Shown: piece after piece, positions 41,463 to 50,024 of the stretch | How positions within the stretch are numbered: the first letter of the stretch is position 1 | How the letters are laid out: the number at the start of each line of letters is the position of its first letter | Assembly: GCA_964560765.1 (NCBI GenBank) | Contig: CAZLMG010000013.1 | Coordinates: 49,722 to 113,721, forward strand | Source of the DNA: CAZLMG01 sp964560765 | Lineage (GTDB): Bacteria > Bdellovibrionota_B > Oligoflexia > Oligoflexales > CAZLMG01 | Reading direction: 5' to 3' | Length of the DNA stretch: 64,000 nucleotides | Notes under the pieces: model-generated | Database searches by the model: none | Seen by the model: the letters and a program-made list of their open reading frames with translations, nothing else | Told to the model about the DNA's origin: nothing | Translations under genes and position numbers: made by a program

Positions 41463-41505
41463 AGCCGGCGCCACCTCAACCTCGTGGGCCGGCTCTTTCT
41501 TTTCC
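41463..41505 (+). terminator. Rho-independent terminator before M14 peptidase gene
   Basis: A stem of 11 bp with a single bulge (AGCCGGC-CCAC with GTGG-GCCGGCT), a 9-base loop and CUUUCUUUU. It ends about 15 bases before the GTG at 41519, so readthrough is needed for expression of the downstream gene. Confidence 0.85.
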
Positions 41506-41518
41506 AGAATCATCACGA

Positions 41519-42433
41519 GTGTGCTTCTTGCGTTTGCTGACCCGCATCTGGCTTCCGCTTCTTTTGGTGTTCGCCAACTCCTCCGGGTTGGCTGCGACTA
41601 ACTCTGTCCTATCGACACTAGATGCTCGATCACTAACAACAATTTCCACACTACTAAAGGCGCCGGAGCTCCGCTCTCTACGACAGCGCGAGATTCTGCT
41701 GATCCGGCACAGTCATGTCTCGAAAAAAAACAGCCGATTGGCTAAAGATCGCACCGTGCAGTTTCTCGTCCAAGGTGGATTGCATGGTAACGAAAAGCTT
41801 TCCTCGTCCTTTGTGTTTTGGCTGGCGGATCGCTTTCGCAAGGGCGAAAGCCTCCTCAATAGCCTGAACGCCAGCCGCATCACCATTGACTTCGTTCCTT
41901 CGGCAAATCCCGACGGAGCCGCCATGAATAGCCGCTACAACCATCGCGGTGTGAATCTAAATCGGAATTTCGCTATCCTGTGGGGTACTTCGCGAGAAAA
42001 TCCAGGCAAGGAATCCTTCAGTGAACCAGAGGCACGGGCGATCCGAGCCTTGCTCCTAGCCAACGATTACCACGCCGCTGTTGACGTGCATGGCTATATC
42101 AACTGGCTGGTTGCACCATCATCGCCACAATATGTTGGTAAACAAGATGATCCTGTTGCTCAACGCCGATGGAGCCGCTGGCGCGACACACTCGAGCAGA
42201 GCATGAGTCTTTTATCGGGGTATCAATTAAAAACCGCTGCCGAGCTCGGTGACGGCGGAGCCTTCGAGGACTGGGCCTTCTGGGCCAGGGGAATTCAGTC
42301 CTTTTGCCTCGAAATGGCATATCGTCAGCGTCATGTTGACGTCCAGCGCGGTTTGAACAACGTGTCGATGGACACCTTTGCTACCTATGAAGAGCTGGTT
42401 GCTAAGGTGTTTAGCCTATCTCTGCAACCATAG
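41519..42433 (+). CDS. M14-family zinc carboxypeptidase-like protein, exported
   Basis: A peptidase domain of about 300 residues. The zinc ligands are in GLHGNEK (His, Glu) and VDVHGYINW (His); the RYNHRGVNLNRNF segment supplies the substrate-binding Arg/Asn-Arg, and FCLEMAYR holds the catalytic Glu. Members trim C-terminal residues or peptidoglycan peptides. An N-terminal hydrophobic segment (LLTRIWLPLLLVFANSSGLAA) is a signal peptide. The GTG at 41519 is chosen because an upstream GTG at 41459 would start inside the terminator. Confidence 0.82.
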   Translation: MCFLRLLTRIWLPLLLVFANSSGLAATNSVLSTLDARSLTTISTLLKAPELRSLRQREILLIRHSHVSKKNSRLAKDRTVQFLVQGGLHGNEKLSSSFVFWLADRFRKGESLLNSLNASRITIDFVPSANPDGAAMNSRYNHRGVNLNRNFAILWGTSRENPGKESFSEPEARAIRALLLANDYHAAVDVHGYINWLVAPSSPQYVGKQDDPVAQRRWSRWRDTLEQSMSLLSGYQLKTAAELGDGGAFEDWAFWARGIQSFCLEMAYRQRHVDVQRGLNNVSMDTFATYEELVAKVFSLSLQP

Positions 42434-42450
42434 TTGCAGCCTGCCTCGAA

Positions 42451-43077
42451 CTAACGATTACCGTTCTTGCGCTCTTGGCTTCGCACGTACTCCAGGAAAG
42501 CAGCCTTGTCATCCATGATCGTCTGATACCGAGTGTGGTTCATACGACCGCGGCCACCACCGCCACCACCGCCACCACCAGACTGTTTACCACCACGATT
42601 GTTTCCGCCGCGGGAATTGCGATTATTACCGGATTGGGATTGCTGTGGTTGCTGAGGGTTCGGCCGATTTTGGTTGGCTCGCATTCCAGCGTTACGCTCT
42701 AGGATTTCCCATGCTCGAAGAGTTGCACCCTCAGCTAGAAGCTCAGCAAGGTATTCATCGAGGCCAACACCTTCTTCGTGCGCCTGATCAATGAGACGCT
42801 GATGCAACTTACGACTCACCTGCAGTGAGATGCGTGCCGTAGCTGCGACTGGCTCGCGGGGTACATCGACTTCTTCCATTATCGGCGCATCGTTCTCAAC
42901 ATGCGCCAATTCGCCCATTTCAGCACCAGTCTGCATTTCCATGTCGCTCTGCTGCATCATCTCCTCTCCAGCTCCTTCGACGGAGCCTGGGTTATTTTCC
43001 TGATTTGAATCCGCACGATTCCGACGTGTTCGAGACCGTGACCGTGGTCGACGAGGACCACCACCCTGTTCCGTCAT
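42451..43077 (-). CDS. Ribbon-helix-helix-like protein with Arg-rich head and RGG-like Gly tail
   Basis: A 208-residue protein (ATG 43077, AGGTG upstream). The N-terminus is Arg/Ser-rich (PRRPRSRSRTRRNR). The core (about 80-118; ISLQVSRKLHQRLIDQAHEEGVGLDEYLAELL) matches a HicB/Arc ribbon-helix-helix. The C-terminus is Asn/Gln/Gly-rich with SRGGNNRGGKQS and nine consecutive glycines, then a short helix. RHH domains bind DNA; the Gly-Arg tail resembles RNA-binding proteins. Function unknown. Confidence 0.72.
   Translation of the reverse strand: MTEQGGGPRRPRSRSRTRRNRADSNQENNPGSVEGAGEEMMQQSDMEMQTGAEMGELAHVENDAPIMEEVDVPREPVAATARISLQVSRKLHQRLIDQAHEEGVGLDEYLAELLAEGATLRAWEILERNAGMRANQNRPNPQQPQQSQSGNNRNSRGGNNRGGKQSGGGGGGGGGRGRMNHTRYQTIMDDKAAFLEYVRSQERKNGNR
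42554..42580. repeat. 9-base tandem repeat coding polyglycine
   Basis: CCACCACCG repeated three times on the plus strand, encoding the polyglycine run of the RHH protein. Confidence 0.7.
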
Positions 43078-43208
43078 AATCACCTACAATGTTTTTCAGA
43101 CCATGAATGGGGGCGCGACAAACGACAGGGCGTTTTTGGATTAGTCACGCCAAGCTAGACCTTGATAAATAATAACGCTGAATCTCTTTGCTCTAGAATA
43201 TGCTGAAC

Positions 43209-44576
43209 TTACCTTAGAGGCAAGCCGGACCACATCGGATTGATGTGCATAAGCTGTCCGCGATGAACCCTTTCTGCCCCATAAGCCAAAGTCAGGTCAA
43301 GACCAAAATCATAAACACCTGCATCCAGGGCCGATATATCGACAAAAACCGCTAGATCGCCGTCAATGCGCCGCAACCACGGCCAATTCTGCGCCATCCT
43401 CGCATCCGCTAAGGCCTCTTTCTGTAGCAAATAGGGTGGAGGAACCTCGACCAGGGCACGATCGTCAACCCGTACGTCAATATGCACGGAATGCGGGTCC
43501 CGACGGCCAGTCGCGTGAAACGCTGGGGCCACATCCTTGGCTCGATGCTTAGCCAGACCAGGCTGCTGTGGCAGGTCCGGCAAATTACTGGTTATGGTCC
43601 ATTGCGCTGGATCGACAAACTCAAGAGCGTAAGCAACCCCGCTCCCGGCCTGCAGATGTTTGCGTGGCGAAAACACAAACTCGACCACAGTAGGGATCCG
43701 TAACGAACGTGGATAAAAAATAAGTTCAGAGAATAAATGCAAATCAAGCAGCGATAGAAAGCCTTTGAACTTGGCACCAACGGCGACAATGCTTCGAACA
43801 GGGCCAATCCGCCAACTTTCAATCTCGGAGCGCACATCAGCATCGGTGAGCACCCAGTTAGGCAGATACCAGCGCGTACGCATTGGCATCAGGAAGCCCC
43901 CACGCAGAATGGCTGGCCGGTACTCCTTACCATCGAATAAATCGACTTGCCCCAGAGTCGAGGCATTTTCGCGAGAAAATTGATAGAAGTAGTGCTGGGT
44001 ACGAACACTTGCTGCTTCCGGATCAAAGGCAACGGCTGGAGCGAACGTGGTCGCTGCGCCCGGGCTTAGATAGCCAACGATCAACGCGTGGCCGAGGACA
44101 ACGCCATCAGCACAGGCGACCAGCTTTTGCGCAAACGCAGCTCCCTTGGTCAATTCACTTGTCACCTGCTCTGCGGTGAAGACATCCCCAAGGTCGTCCA
44201 GCATCAGCACGAGTTCATCATTCTCATCAACGAATCCGTCATCCGTGTTCGCGGTAAACGGCTGCCCACCTTCCAGCACAAAGTCCCCACGAGCGTTAAC
44301 CTCATCGACCTGTACGGGGATAGGAGCCCACGATTTTGTGTCCTGACGAAAGACAAATGCACCAATTCCATTTGTCCTCCAGCCCAAGAAGGGCGCGGCG
44401 CCACGCATAACTAGCGGCCCCGTTGCGCGCTCTACAGGCCCAAGGCATGCGGCGGCATGATAAGGCGCTGTTGATTCAGCGCCCATCGCGATCGAGACCG
44501 ATCCGATCCCCGCCACCAAGATGAGAAAGCGCGAAATTTTGCGATGAAATCGAAGAATATGCTTTCGCCCTTGCAT
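43209..44576 (-). CDS. Exported protein, unknown
   Basis: A 455-residue protein with a signal sequence (KISRFLILVAGIGSVSIAMGAES). The mature part is beta-rich with a possible acidic metal-binding motif (DDGFVDENDELVLMLDDLGD, about 118-138) and many aromatic strands (YLPNWVLTDADVR). I recognise no family. It is divergent from the SBP gene and 125 bases from the RHH gene. Confidence 0.7.
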   Translation of the reverse strand: MQGRKHILRFHRKISRFLILVAGIGSVSIAMGAESTAPYHAAACLGPVERATGPLVMRGAAPFLGWRTNGIGAFVFRQDTKSWAPIPVQVDEVNARGDFVLEGGQPFTANTDDGFVDENDELVLMLDDLGDVFTAEQVTSELTKGAAFAQKLVACADGVVLGHALIVGYLSPGAATTFAPAVAFDPEAASVRTQHYFYQFSRENASTLGQVDLFDGKEYRPAILRGGFLMPMRTRWYLPNWVLTDADVRSEIESWRIGPVRSIVAVGAKFKGFLSLLDLHLFSELIFYPRSLRIPTVVEFVFSPRKHLQAGSGVAYALEFVDPAQWTITSNLPDLPQQPGLAKHRAKDVAPAFHATGRRDPHSVHIDVRVDDRALVEVPPPYLLQKEALADARMAQNWPWLRRIDGDLAVFVDISALDAGVYDFGLDLTLAYGAERVHRGQLMHINPMWSGLPLR

Positions 44577-44691
44577 TGGACAACGATGAGTCAGGCTGTT
44601 ATCCTATGTAAATGAAATCATTGGCAACTTACCTGAATTCCAATATTCGTCTCGTGCGCGGTTGCCGACTTGCTCGAGGAGAAGTTCCATC

Positions 44692-46221
44692 ATGAGCTCA
44701 CGCATCTTTATCCGATACATCACCAGTATGACCTCGCTGCTGATCAACGTGCAAGTTTTCGCGACCACCAAAAATCCGATATCGATCGCATGGGAGGCAC
44801 CACCACGAACTTTGGATCCACGCTACGCAGCTGATGCCAACAGTCAATACCTGGAAAACCTAACCCATTGCGCCCTGATCGCCTTCGACGCCGATGGTAA
44901 AGCCGTCGGCCAGCTGGCCGCGAAGTGGACTTGGAAATCTGCGAAGCAGCTGGACGTCGAATTGCATCCGGACTTCAAGTTCCGCGACGGCACGCCAGTT
45001 ACGGCCGCGGACGTTGCATCCACCTATAATTTTTTTAAATCCAAGCATGAACCCGCATCACCGCGCGCCGGAGCGTTTCGTGATGTCGCTTCGGTTGTGG
45101 CGCCATCTGCTCACAGAGTCGTGTTTGAACTGGCAGCACCCGATGCCAGTTTCGTCACCAACTTGGTGGTCGGTATCCTGCCAACAAAACTAGCACAGGG
45201 ACCCATGCTGGAGAGTCCCGAGGCGATCAACGGTTGCGGTCCGTATCACATTAGCGCCGTTTCAGTTAGCGACGTGCAGCTACAGAAAAATGCGAATTTC
45301 AGCCGCGCCAACCCAAAGGCGCCAGACACGCTTCTGATTAAGATCGTTAAGGATGAACAGACCCGCTATGCAAAAGCCATCACGGGTGAGCTGGACTTAG
45401 TACAGAATCTCATCGGTCGTGACAAGTTAGACGAGATTGCGAAAAAGTATCCAGCACTGACCGTCCATCGTCGCCCGGGACTGAATGTGACGTATCTTGG
45501 CTTCAACATGCGCGATCCCATTCTCAGCAAACCCGAGGTGCGACGGGCCATCGGCCTCGCCATTGATCGAGAGGCCATCATCAAGCATCTATTGCGCGGG
45601 TACGCAGTGCCGGCAGCCTCGATGCTAACACCATCCGATCCCTACCTCGATGCGAGTCTAAAGCCGGTAACGATGGATCTCGCGCAGGCCAAGCAGCTTC
45701 TGGATCAGGCTGGCTTCAAAGATCCGGACGGGGACGGCAGCAAGCCACGATTTACCATTGAATATAAGACCACGACAGACCTGACGCGGGTCAGTATCGC
45801 CAAAGCCATCGCCGGACAGTTGCAGAAGGCAGGAATCAAAGTCAAAGTACAGGCCTTAGAGTGGGGAAAATTTAAGGCTGACGTCGAGGCCGGACGCGTG
45901 CAAATGTGGAGCCTTAGCTGGATTGGCTTCAAGGACCCTGACATTTTTCGCTTTGCATTTGGCACGGAAAACTTTCCGCCAAACGGGGCCAACCGCGGTT
46001 GGTATAGCAATCCGGAGCTCGACAAGGTGCTGACCGACGCCCGCATCGCTATTGATGACAAAACCCGGAGCGCTTTGTACAGTAAAGCCCAGGCAATTGT
46101 CGCCAATGAGTTGCCCTACGTTTTTCTTTGGCACGAAGATGTCGTGGCCGTGGCATCAAAGCGGCTACCAGAGTTTCGCCCCTATGCCGACGGGCGCCTA
46201 TCCGGTTTGTTTCAGCCATAG
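44692..46221 (+). CDS. Extracellular solute-binding protein, family 5 (peptide/nickel type)
   Basis: A 509-residue SBP_bac_5 protein from ATG 44692 (GAGGAG upstream). Signal sequence near residues 10-25, then the family landmarks TLDPRYAADANSQYLENLTHCALIAFD, FKFRDGTPVTAADVASTYNFF, LGFNMRDPILSKPEVRRAIGLAIDRE and YVFLWHEDVVAV. It delivers peptides or related ligands to the permease. First gene of a three-gene transport operon. Lipobox absent, so it is soluble in the periplasm. No specificity can be read. Confidence 0.93.
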   Translation: MSSRIFIRYITSMTSLLINVQVFATTKNPISIAWEAPPRTLDPRYAADANSQYLENLTHCALIAFDADGKAVGQLAAKWTWKSAKQLDVELHPDFKFRDGTPVTAADVASTYNFFKSKHEPASPRAGAFRDVASVVAPSAHRVVFELAAPDASFVTNLVVGILPTKLAQGPMLESPEAINGCGPYHISAVSVSDVQLQKNANFSRANPKAPDTLLIKIVKDEQTRYAKAITGELDLVQNLIGRDKLDEIAKKYPALTVHRRPGLNVTYLGFNMRDPILSKPEVRRAIGLAIDREAIIKHLLRGYAVPAASMLTPSDPYLDASLKPVTMDLAQAKQLLDQAGFKDPDGDGSKPRFTIEYKTTTDLTRVSIAKAIAGQLQKAGIKVKVQALEWGKFKADVEAGRVQMWSLSWIGFKDPDIFRFAFGTENFPPNGANRGWYSNPELDKVLTDARIAIDDKTRSALYSKAQAIVANELPYVFLWHEDVVAVASKRLPEFRPYADGRLSGLFQP

Positions 46222-46251
46222 TGCGGTAGCGAATTTGAGAGTGGGAACACT

Positions 46252-47172
46252 GTGCTCTTGTTTTTCTTGAAACGCATGCTCGCCGTTGTGCCCGTTGCAC
46301 TGAGTGTGCTCGTTTTAACTTCGCTCATGATTCACATTGTCCCCGGCGATCCCGTTGATTCCATTCTTGGTGACCAGGCCTCAGCCGAAGACAAGGCCGA
46401 CCTGCGACAAAGGTTGGGATTGGACGCTAGCATTGCCAGCCAGATCGTTCATTACACGACTACTGCCATCCGTGGCGACCTGGGCACCTCTCTCATCAAT
46501 CATCGTCCGGTAACTGACTTGATCTCTGAGCGCCTTCCAGCCACCGTTGAACTGGCATTGTGCGCGATGGTATGGACGATACTTCTTGGCGTGCCCATCG
46601 GCATACTTAGCGCCGTGCGCGCTGGTACTTGGGTCGATAGCGTCGCCATGGCTATTTCCATGTTGGGGGTCGCCACTCCCAGTTTCTGGATCGGACCGAT
46701 GTTGGTTTTATTCTTCTCAGTTTACCTAGGGGTATTACCGGTCTCTGGTCGTGGCGATTGGACGACGTACATCCTACCATCCATGGTACTCGGCACCGCC
46801 CTCATGGCCATTATCAGCCGCATGACTCGAAATTCCATGCTCGATACCCTCAAAGACGACTTTGTGCGCACCGCCCGCGCCAAGGGCCTTAGCGAATCGG
46901 TTGTCATCGGTAAGCATGCTTTCCGTAATGCGGCTCTGCCACTCGTCACGATCATCGGTCTGCAGTTCGGCGTTCTGTTAACTGGGGCCGTCATTACCGA
47001 AAAGATCTTCGACTGGCCCGGCGTCGGCACCTTAATGCTGGAAGGTCTCTTTACCCGTGACTATCCAGTCGTTCAAGGCTGCGTCGTCCTCTTTGCCATG
47101 ACTTACGTCATCGTCAACCTTATCACCGATCTCGCCTACGGGCTGATTGATCCGCGCATACGGGTGCGATGA
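46252..47172 (+). CDS. Peptide ABC transporter permease, DppB-like
   Basis: A 306-residue permease with six predicted TM helices. The EAA-type cytoplasmic loop reads DDFVRTARAKGLSESVVIGKHAFRNAALPLVT (about 202-235), and the C-terminus ends NLITDLAYGLIDPRIRVR, both typical of DppB/OppB. GTG start. It overlaps the DppC-like gene by four bases. Confidence 0.93.
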   Translation: MLLFFLKRMLAVVPVALSVLVLTSLMIHIVPGDPVDSILGDQASAEDKADLRQRLGLDASIASQIVHYTTTAIRGDLGTSLINHRPVTDLISERLPATVELALCAMVWTILLGVPIGILSAVRAGTWVDSVAMAISMLGVATPSFWIGPMLVLFFSVYLGVLPVSGRGDWTTYILPSMVLGTALMAIISRMTRNSMLDTLKDDFVRTARAKGLSESVVIGKHAFRNAALPLVTIIGLQFGVLLTGAVITEKIFDWPGVGTLMLEGLFTRDYPVVQGCVVLFAMTYVIVNLITDLAYGLIDPRIRVR

Positions 47173-48020
47173 TGAGTCGCTCCAACTATTACCCATCTTC
47201 GATATCCATGCTGCGGCAGGATCCTCGGTTCATATTCTCATGTATCGTCATTTGCATTTTCATGTTCTGCGCACTCTTTGCCGATGCGCTCGCTCCCTAC
47301 TCCGCCGACGATCTGGATATCAGTCGACGGCTGCTTTCACCTAGCGCCGGGCACTGGTTTGGTTGTGATGCCGACGGCGGCGATGTGTTGACGTCCATGC
47401 TCTTTGGTGCTCGCACCTCTCTAACGATCAGCTTTCTGACGGTCGCGCTCTCCATGGGTTTCGGCGTTACTATAGGGTTAATCAGTGGTTACTTTGGCTC
47501 CTGGGTCGACACCACGTTAATGCGTCTAGTCGACATGCTGATGGCGTTTCCTGGGCTGCTGGTCGCGATGGTATTGGCCACGGCACTTGGACCATCCACC
47601 GGAACAATCATTTTGGCTATCTCTGCAACAGGCTGGCTTAGCTCCGCACGCGTAACCCGGGGGCAGGTATTGACTCTGCGCGAACGCGACTATGTGATGG
47701 CCACCCGCGCTCTTGGTGGAACTCATCTGCGACTTCTGCTAGTTCATATTTTGCCAGCGACTTTGACGCCGCTAATGATACAGGCAACATTTTCTTTGTC
47801 GGGGGTTATTATCGTCGAAGCAGGCCTAAGCTTTCTCGGACTTGGCTCGCAGGATGGAGCTCCCAGTTGGGGCGGCTTACTCTCACAAGGGCAGCGCTTT
47901 ATTCAAGAAGCTCCACACTTAAGCATATTCCCTGGTTTGGCTATCGTTTTCATTGTCTTGGCTCTCAATATCGCTGGCGACGCCATTCGTGATGCAACGG
48001 ACCCAAAGCGCCGTTCCTGA
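47169..48020 (+). CDS. Peptide ABC transporter permease, DppC-like
   Basis: A 283-residue permease. N-terminal TM, then the periplasmic segment GHWFGCDADGGDVLTSMLFGARTSL, several TM helices and the EAA loop RERDYVMATRALGGTHLRLLLVHILP. It forms the heterodimer with DppB. No DppD/DppF ATPase gene follows; the next gene is an unrelated LRR protein. Confidence 0.93.
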   Translation: MMSRSNYYPSSISMLRQDPRFIFSCIVICIFMFCALFADALAPYSADDLDISRRLLSPSAGHWFGCDADGGDVLTSMLFGARTSLTISFLTVALSMGFGVTIGLISGYFGSWVDTTLMRLVDMLMAFPGLLVAMVLATALGPSTGTIILAISATGWLSSARVTRGQVLTLRERDYVMATRALGGTHLRLLLVHILPATLTPLMIQATFSLSGVIIVEAGLSFLGLGSQDGAPSWGGLLSQGQRFIQEAPHLSIFPGLAIVFIVLALNIAGDAIRDATDPKRRS

Positions 48021-48039
48021 TTGCCCAAGAGGAGGTCTT

Positions 48040-48807
48040 ATGAAGCTAAATTTCTTGCATATTGTTGTCGCCGCTTGGCTAGGTGCAAGTGCAAGCGCGC
48101 ACGCCCAGTCGACTAAAGGCTTTTTCGACTGGTGTCGCGACACCCAGGCTGAACCTAATGCGCGGCACACGACACTGCAGGTTATGAGTTCACTTGGATT
48201 TAGTTACGATGTGGAAAATCCCGAAGAAAGCTGCCGACAAGCTGCGCAGCTGGCGCAGCTGCGCACTGGACTCTATCTCGTCAATGCCAATATTCGCGAC
48301 TTAAGTCCGATCACGGCATTGAGTCACCTAGAATCCCTGCACCTGAGCTTCAATCAGATCGATAACCTTGCACCACTTACATCCTTGCGTGAGCTACGAG
48401 TTCTGGACGTGGAGCGTAATCAGATCCGAGATCTTGCCCCCCTGCAAGAACTTCCTAAACTCGAGTTTCTCAATATCTCGGACAACCCCATAGACGACTT
48501 GGCGCAGGTACGAGACCTGGATCAAGTTCAAGTCATTGAAATGCGAAATGTCACCGAGAGAACCTCGGCGGTTGCTGCGACATCTGCGCAGCGCAAGACA
48601 CCTTCTAGCTATCCCACAAGCGCGACTGCATCACCGCGCATCGAGATCCCAGTCTATTATGGTTACTACGGTTACTGCGGCTATTACATCGGCGGGTATC
48701 ACTGCCCCTTTTGGCCGCACTACTATTACCACCGACCGACACACGTGGTTGGGACGATCATTACCGGCGCCGTCATCTACTCCACCTTGAATTGGATGTT
48801 TCCGTAG
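48040..48807 (+). CDS. Exported leucine-rich-repeat protein with Tyr/Gly-rich tail
   Basis: A 255-residue protein (ATG 48040, GGAGGTC upstream). Signal peptide ends around residue 22. Five 22-residue LRRs follow (LRTGLYLVNANIRDLSPITALSHLESLHLSFNQIDNLAPL-type units at about 70-180) of the internalin-like class. The C-terminus has YYGYYGYCGYYIGGYHCPFWPHYYYH and a hydrophobic end (VVGTIITGAVIYSTLNWMF), perhaps a membrane or surface anchor. Likely a binding protein on the cell surface. Confidence 0.8.
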   Translation: MKLNFLHIVVAAWLGASASAHAQSTKGFFDWCRDTQAEPNARHTTLQVMSSLGFSYDVENPEESCRQAAQLAQLRTGLYLVNANIRDLSPITALSHLESLHLSFNQIDNLAPLTSLRELRVLDVERNQIRDLAPLQELPKLEFLNISDNPIDDLAQVRDLDQVQVIEMRNVTERTSAVAATSAQRKTPSSYPTSATASPRIEIPVYYGYYGYCGYYIGGYHCPFWPHYYYHRPTHVVGTIITGAVIYSTLNWMFP

Positions 48808-48817
48808 AATTCGAAGC

Positions 48818-49807
48818 CTATACGTAAACTTCATTGTCGGCGCACAATTGAATCTCGCCGCGTTCTGAAAGAGACTTGGCGACTGCAATGATACTTTGTT
48901 GCGCTACCTCTACATCCGATGCGCGGACTGGCTTCATCGCCGCAATATCCTCGCGCAACCGCGTCGCGGCTCGCTCTGACATGGACGCAAATATTTTTCC
49001 AGCCACAGATTCACTACACCGTCGCAATGCGACCATCAAAATCTTAATCTCGACGGAACGCAGCAACAACTGCAGGTGCGGCAACGACAAGTTCACCAAA
49101 TCATCAAAGGCAAAACTGAGTTTCTCGATTTCGTCGGCCACATTCGCATCGCGTTCTCGCAAATTCGAAAAAACCTGGCGCTGACTGGAGCTATCCATAT
49201 GACCCAGGATTTCGGCAACTCGCTTGGCCCCTCCAAGCTGCAAGGATCGTCTACGGCCCACCGCTTCGAGCTCCTTCTGCAACCAATCGTTCAGTTCAGT
49301 CAACATCTCGGGATTGACGGCCCCAAGGTTCGCTAATTTCAACAAGACGTCGAGGCGCTGATTTGGATTGAGCTGTCGGATAAGTTCAGCAGATTTTACT
49401 GGCTCCAAATGCGCCAAGACCAACGCCACCGTCTGCGGACGTTCGTCAGCTAATACAACAACGAGCGAGTCCACCTCGACATCATCCAAAGCACTGAGAC
49501 GGGGAACCTCTTGGGCCACAGCCCGCACAAGATCATCTGCAACCTGTCCGGCGCCAAAGGCACGCCGCACCATGCGCTCGGCGGTCGAGTGTCCCGCCTG
49601 CAGCAAGGCAGCTCCTGGCTTCGTCAACTCTTGGCGAAACTCATCGAGCACCTGATCCGCCACCTTGGGATCCAATCGCTGCATTCGCCCCATGGCCCCG
49701 ATGATGCGTCGAACTTCCTCGGGGCGGAGTTTTTGTAAAATAGCGGCAGCGAGCTCTTCACCGAGCATCGTCAGGATCACCGCAACTTTTTCTGCTCCCG
49801 TTCGCAT
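48818..49807 (-). CDS. fliG: Flagellar motor switch protein FliG
   Basis: A 329-residue FliG with the N-terminal armadillo domain (AVILTMLGEELAAAILQKL), the EVRRIIGAMGRM segment and a C-terminal torque domain with IKILMVALRRCSESVAGKIFASMSERAATRLREDIAAM, holding the charged residues that interact with MotA. It links the C-ring to the MS-ring. It lies alone rather than in the fliF-fliG-fliH operon, and its tail (CADNEVYV) lacks the usual end. It converges with the LRR gene. Confidence 0.95.
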   Translation of the reverse strand: MRTGAEKVAVILTMLGEELAAAILQKLRPEEVRRIIGAMGRMQRLDPKVADQVLDEFRQELTKPGAALLQAGHSTAERMVRRAFGAGQVADDLVRAVAQEVPRLSALDDVEVDSLVVVLADERPQTVALVLAHLEPVKSAELIRQLNPNQRLDVLLKLANLGAVNPEMLTELNDWLQKELEAVGRRRSLQLGGAKRVAEILGHMDSSSQRQVFSNLRERDANVADEIEKLSFAFDDLVNLSLPHLQLLLRSVEIKILMVALRRCSESVAGKIFASMSERAATRLREDIAAMKPVRASDVEVAQQSIIAVAKSLSERGEIQLCADNEVYV

Positions 49808-50024
49808 GCTAAGTTCCCATCCTCGCCTTAGTTTTCGACAAATTCAGAGAAAACCTTGAGCCATGTTGATTGCATACTGTGCTCTGGGTAGACAGCCGAT
49901 GTTCCACCGACACTCCCACTATAAAAATTGTCAGCAATTACAACGATATGCGCTTGGCAAGGAACTTGTAGTTAGGTGGCCGTCGTTATGTATTTGACTG
50001 TTGAATTGGCTGAAATGGTGTTGC

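Larger units (their letters stand above)
41315..41505 (+). ncRNA. Structured leader RNA / attenuator upstream of M14 peptidase
   Basis: Five successive hairpins: P1 (TAAGCTC/GAGCTTA with inner GCGAAGG/CCTTCGC and AGA loop, 41315-41353), P2 (TAGGCT/AGCCTA, 41354-41368), P3 (GGTGCAT/ATGCACC, 41380-41408, holding the start codon of a short ORF), P4 (41426-41444, holding the ORF stop in its loop) and the terminator P5 (41463-41494) with U-rich tail. The Shine-Dalgarno sequence 41375-41384 is complementary over 10 bases (one G-U) to 41468-41477 in the 5' arm of the terminator. I recognise no known riboswitch class. It could also be an independent small RNA. Confidence 0.65.

Noticed and set aside
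42422..42439. Hairpin CTGCAAC-CATA-GTTGCAG at the end of the M14 gene
   Set aside because: It could be a weak terminator, but there is no U-tract.
42880..42906. Perfect GCCGATAA on the minus strand
   Set aside because: It lies in the coding sequence of the RHH protein and the -35 position reads CGCATGTT, so it is probably coincidence.
49955..49970. TGGCAAGGAACTTGTA resembling a sigma-54 site before the metallopeptidase
   Set aside because: The invariant -12 GC is GT, so it was not called.
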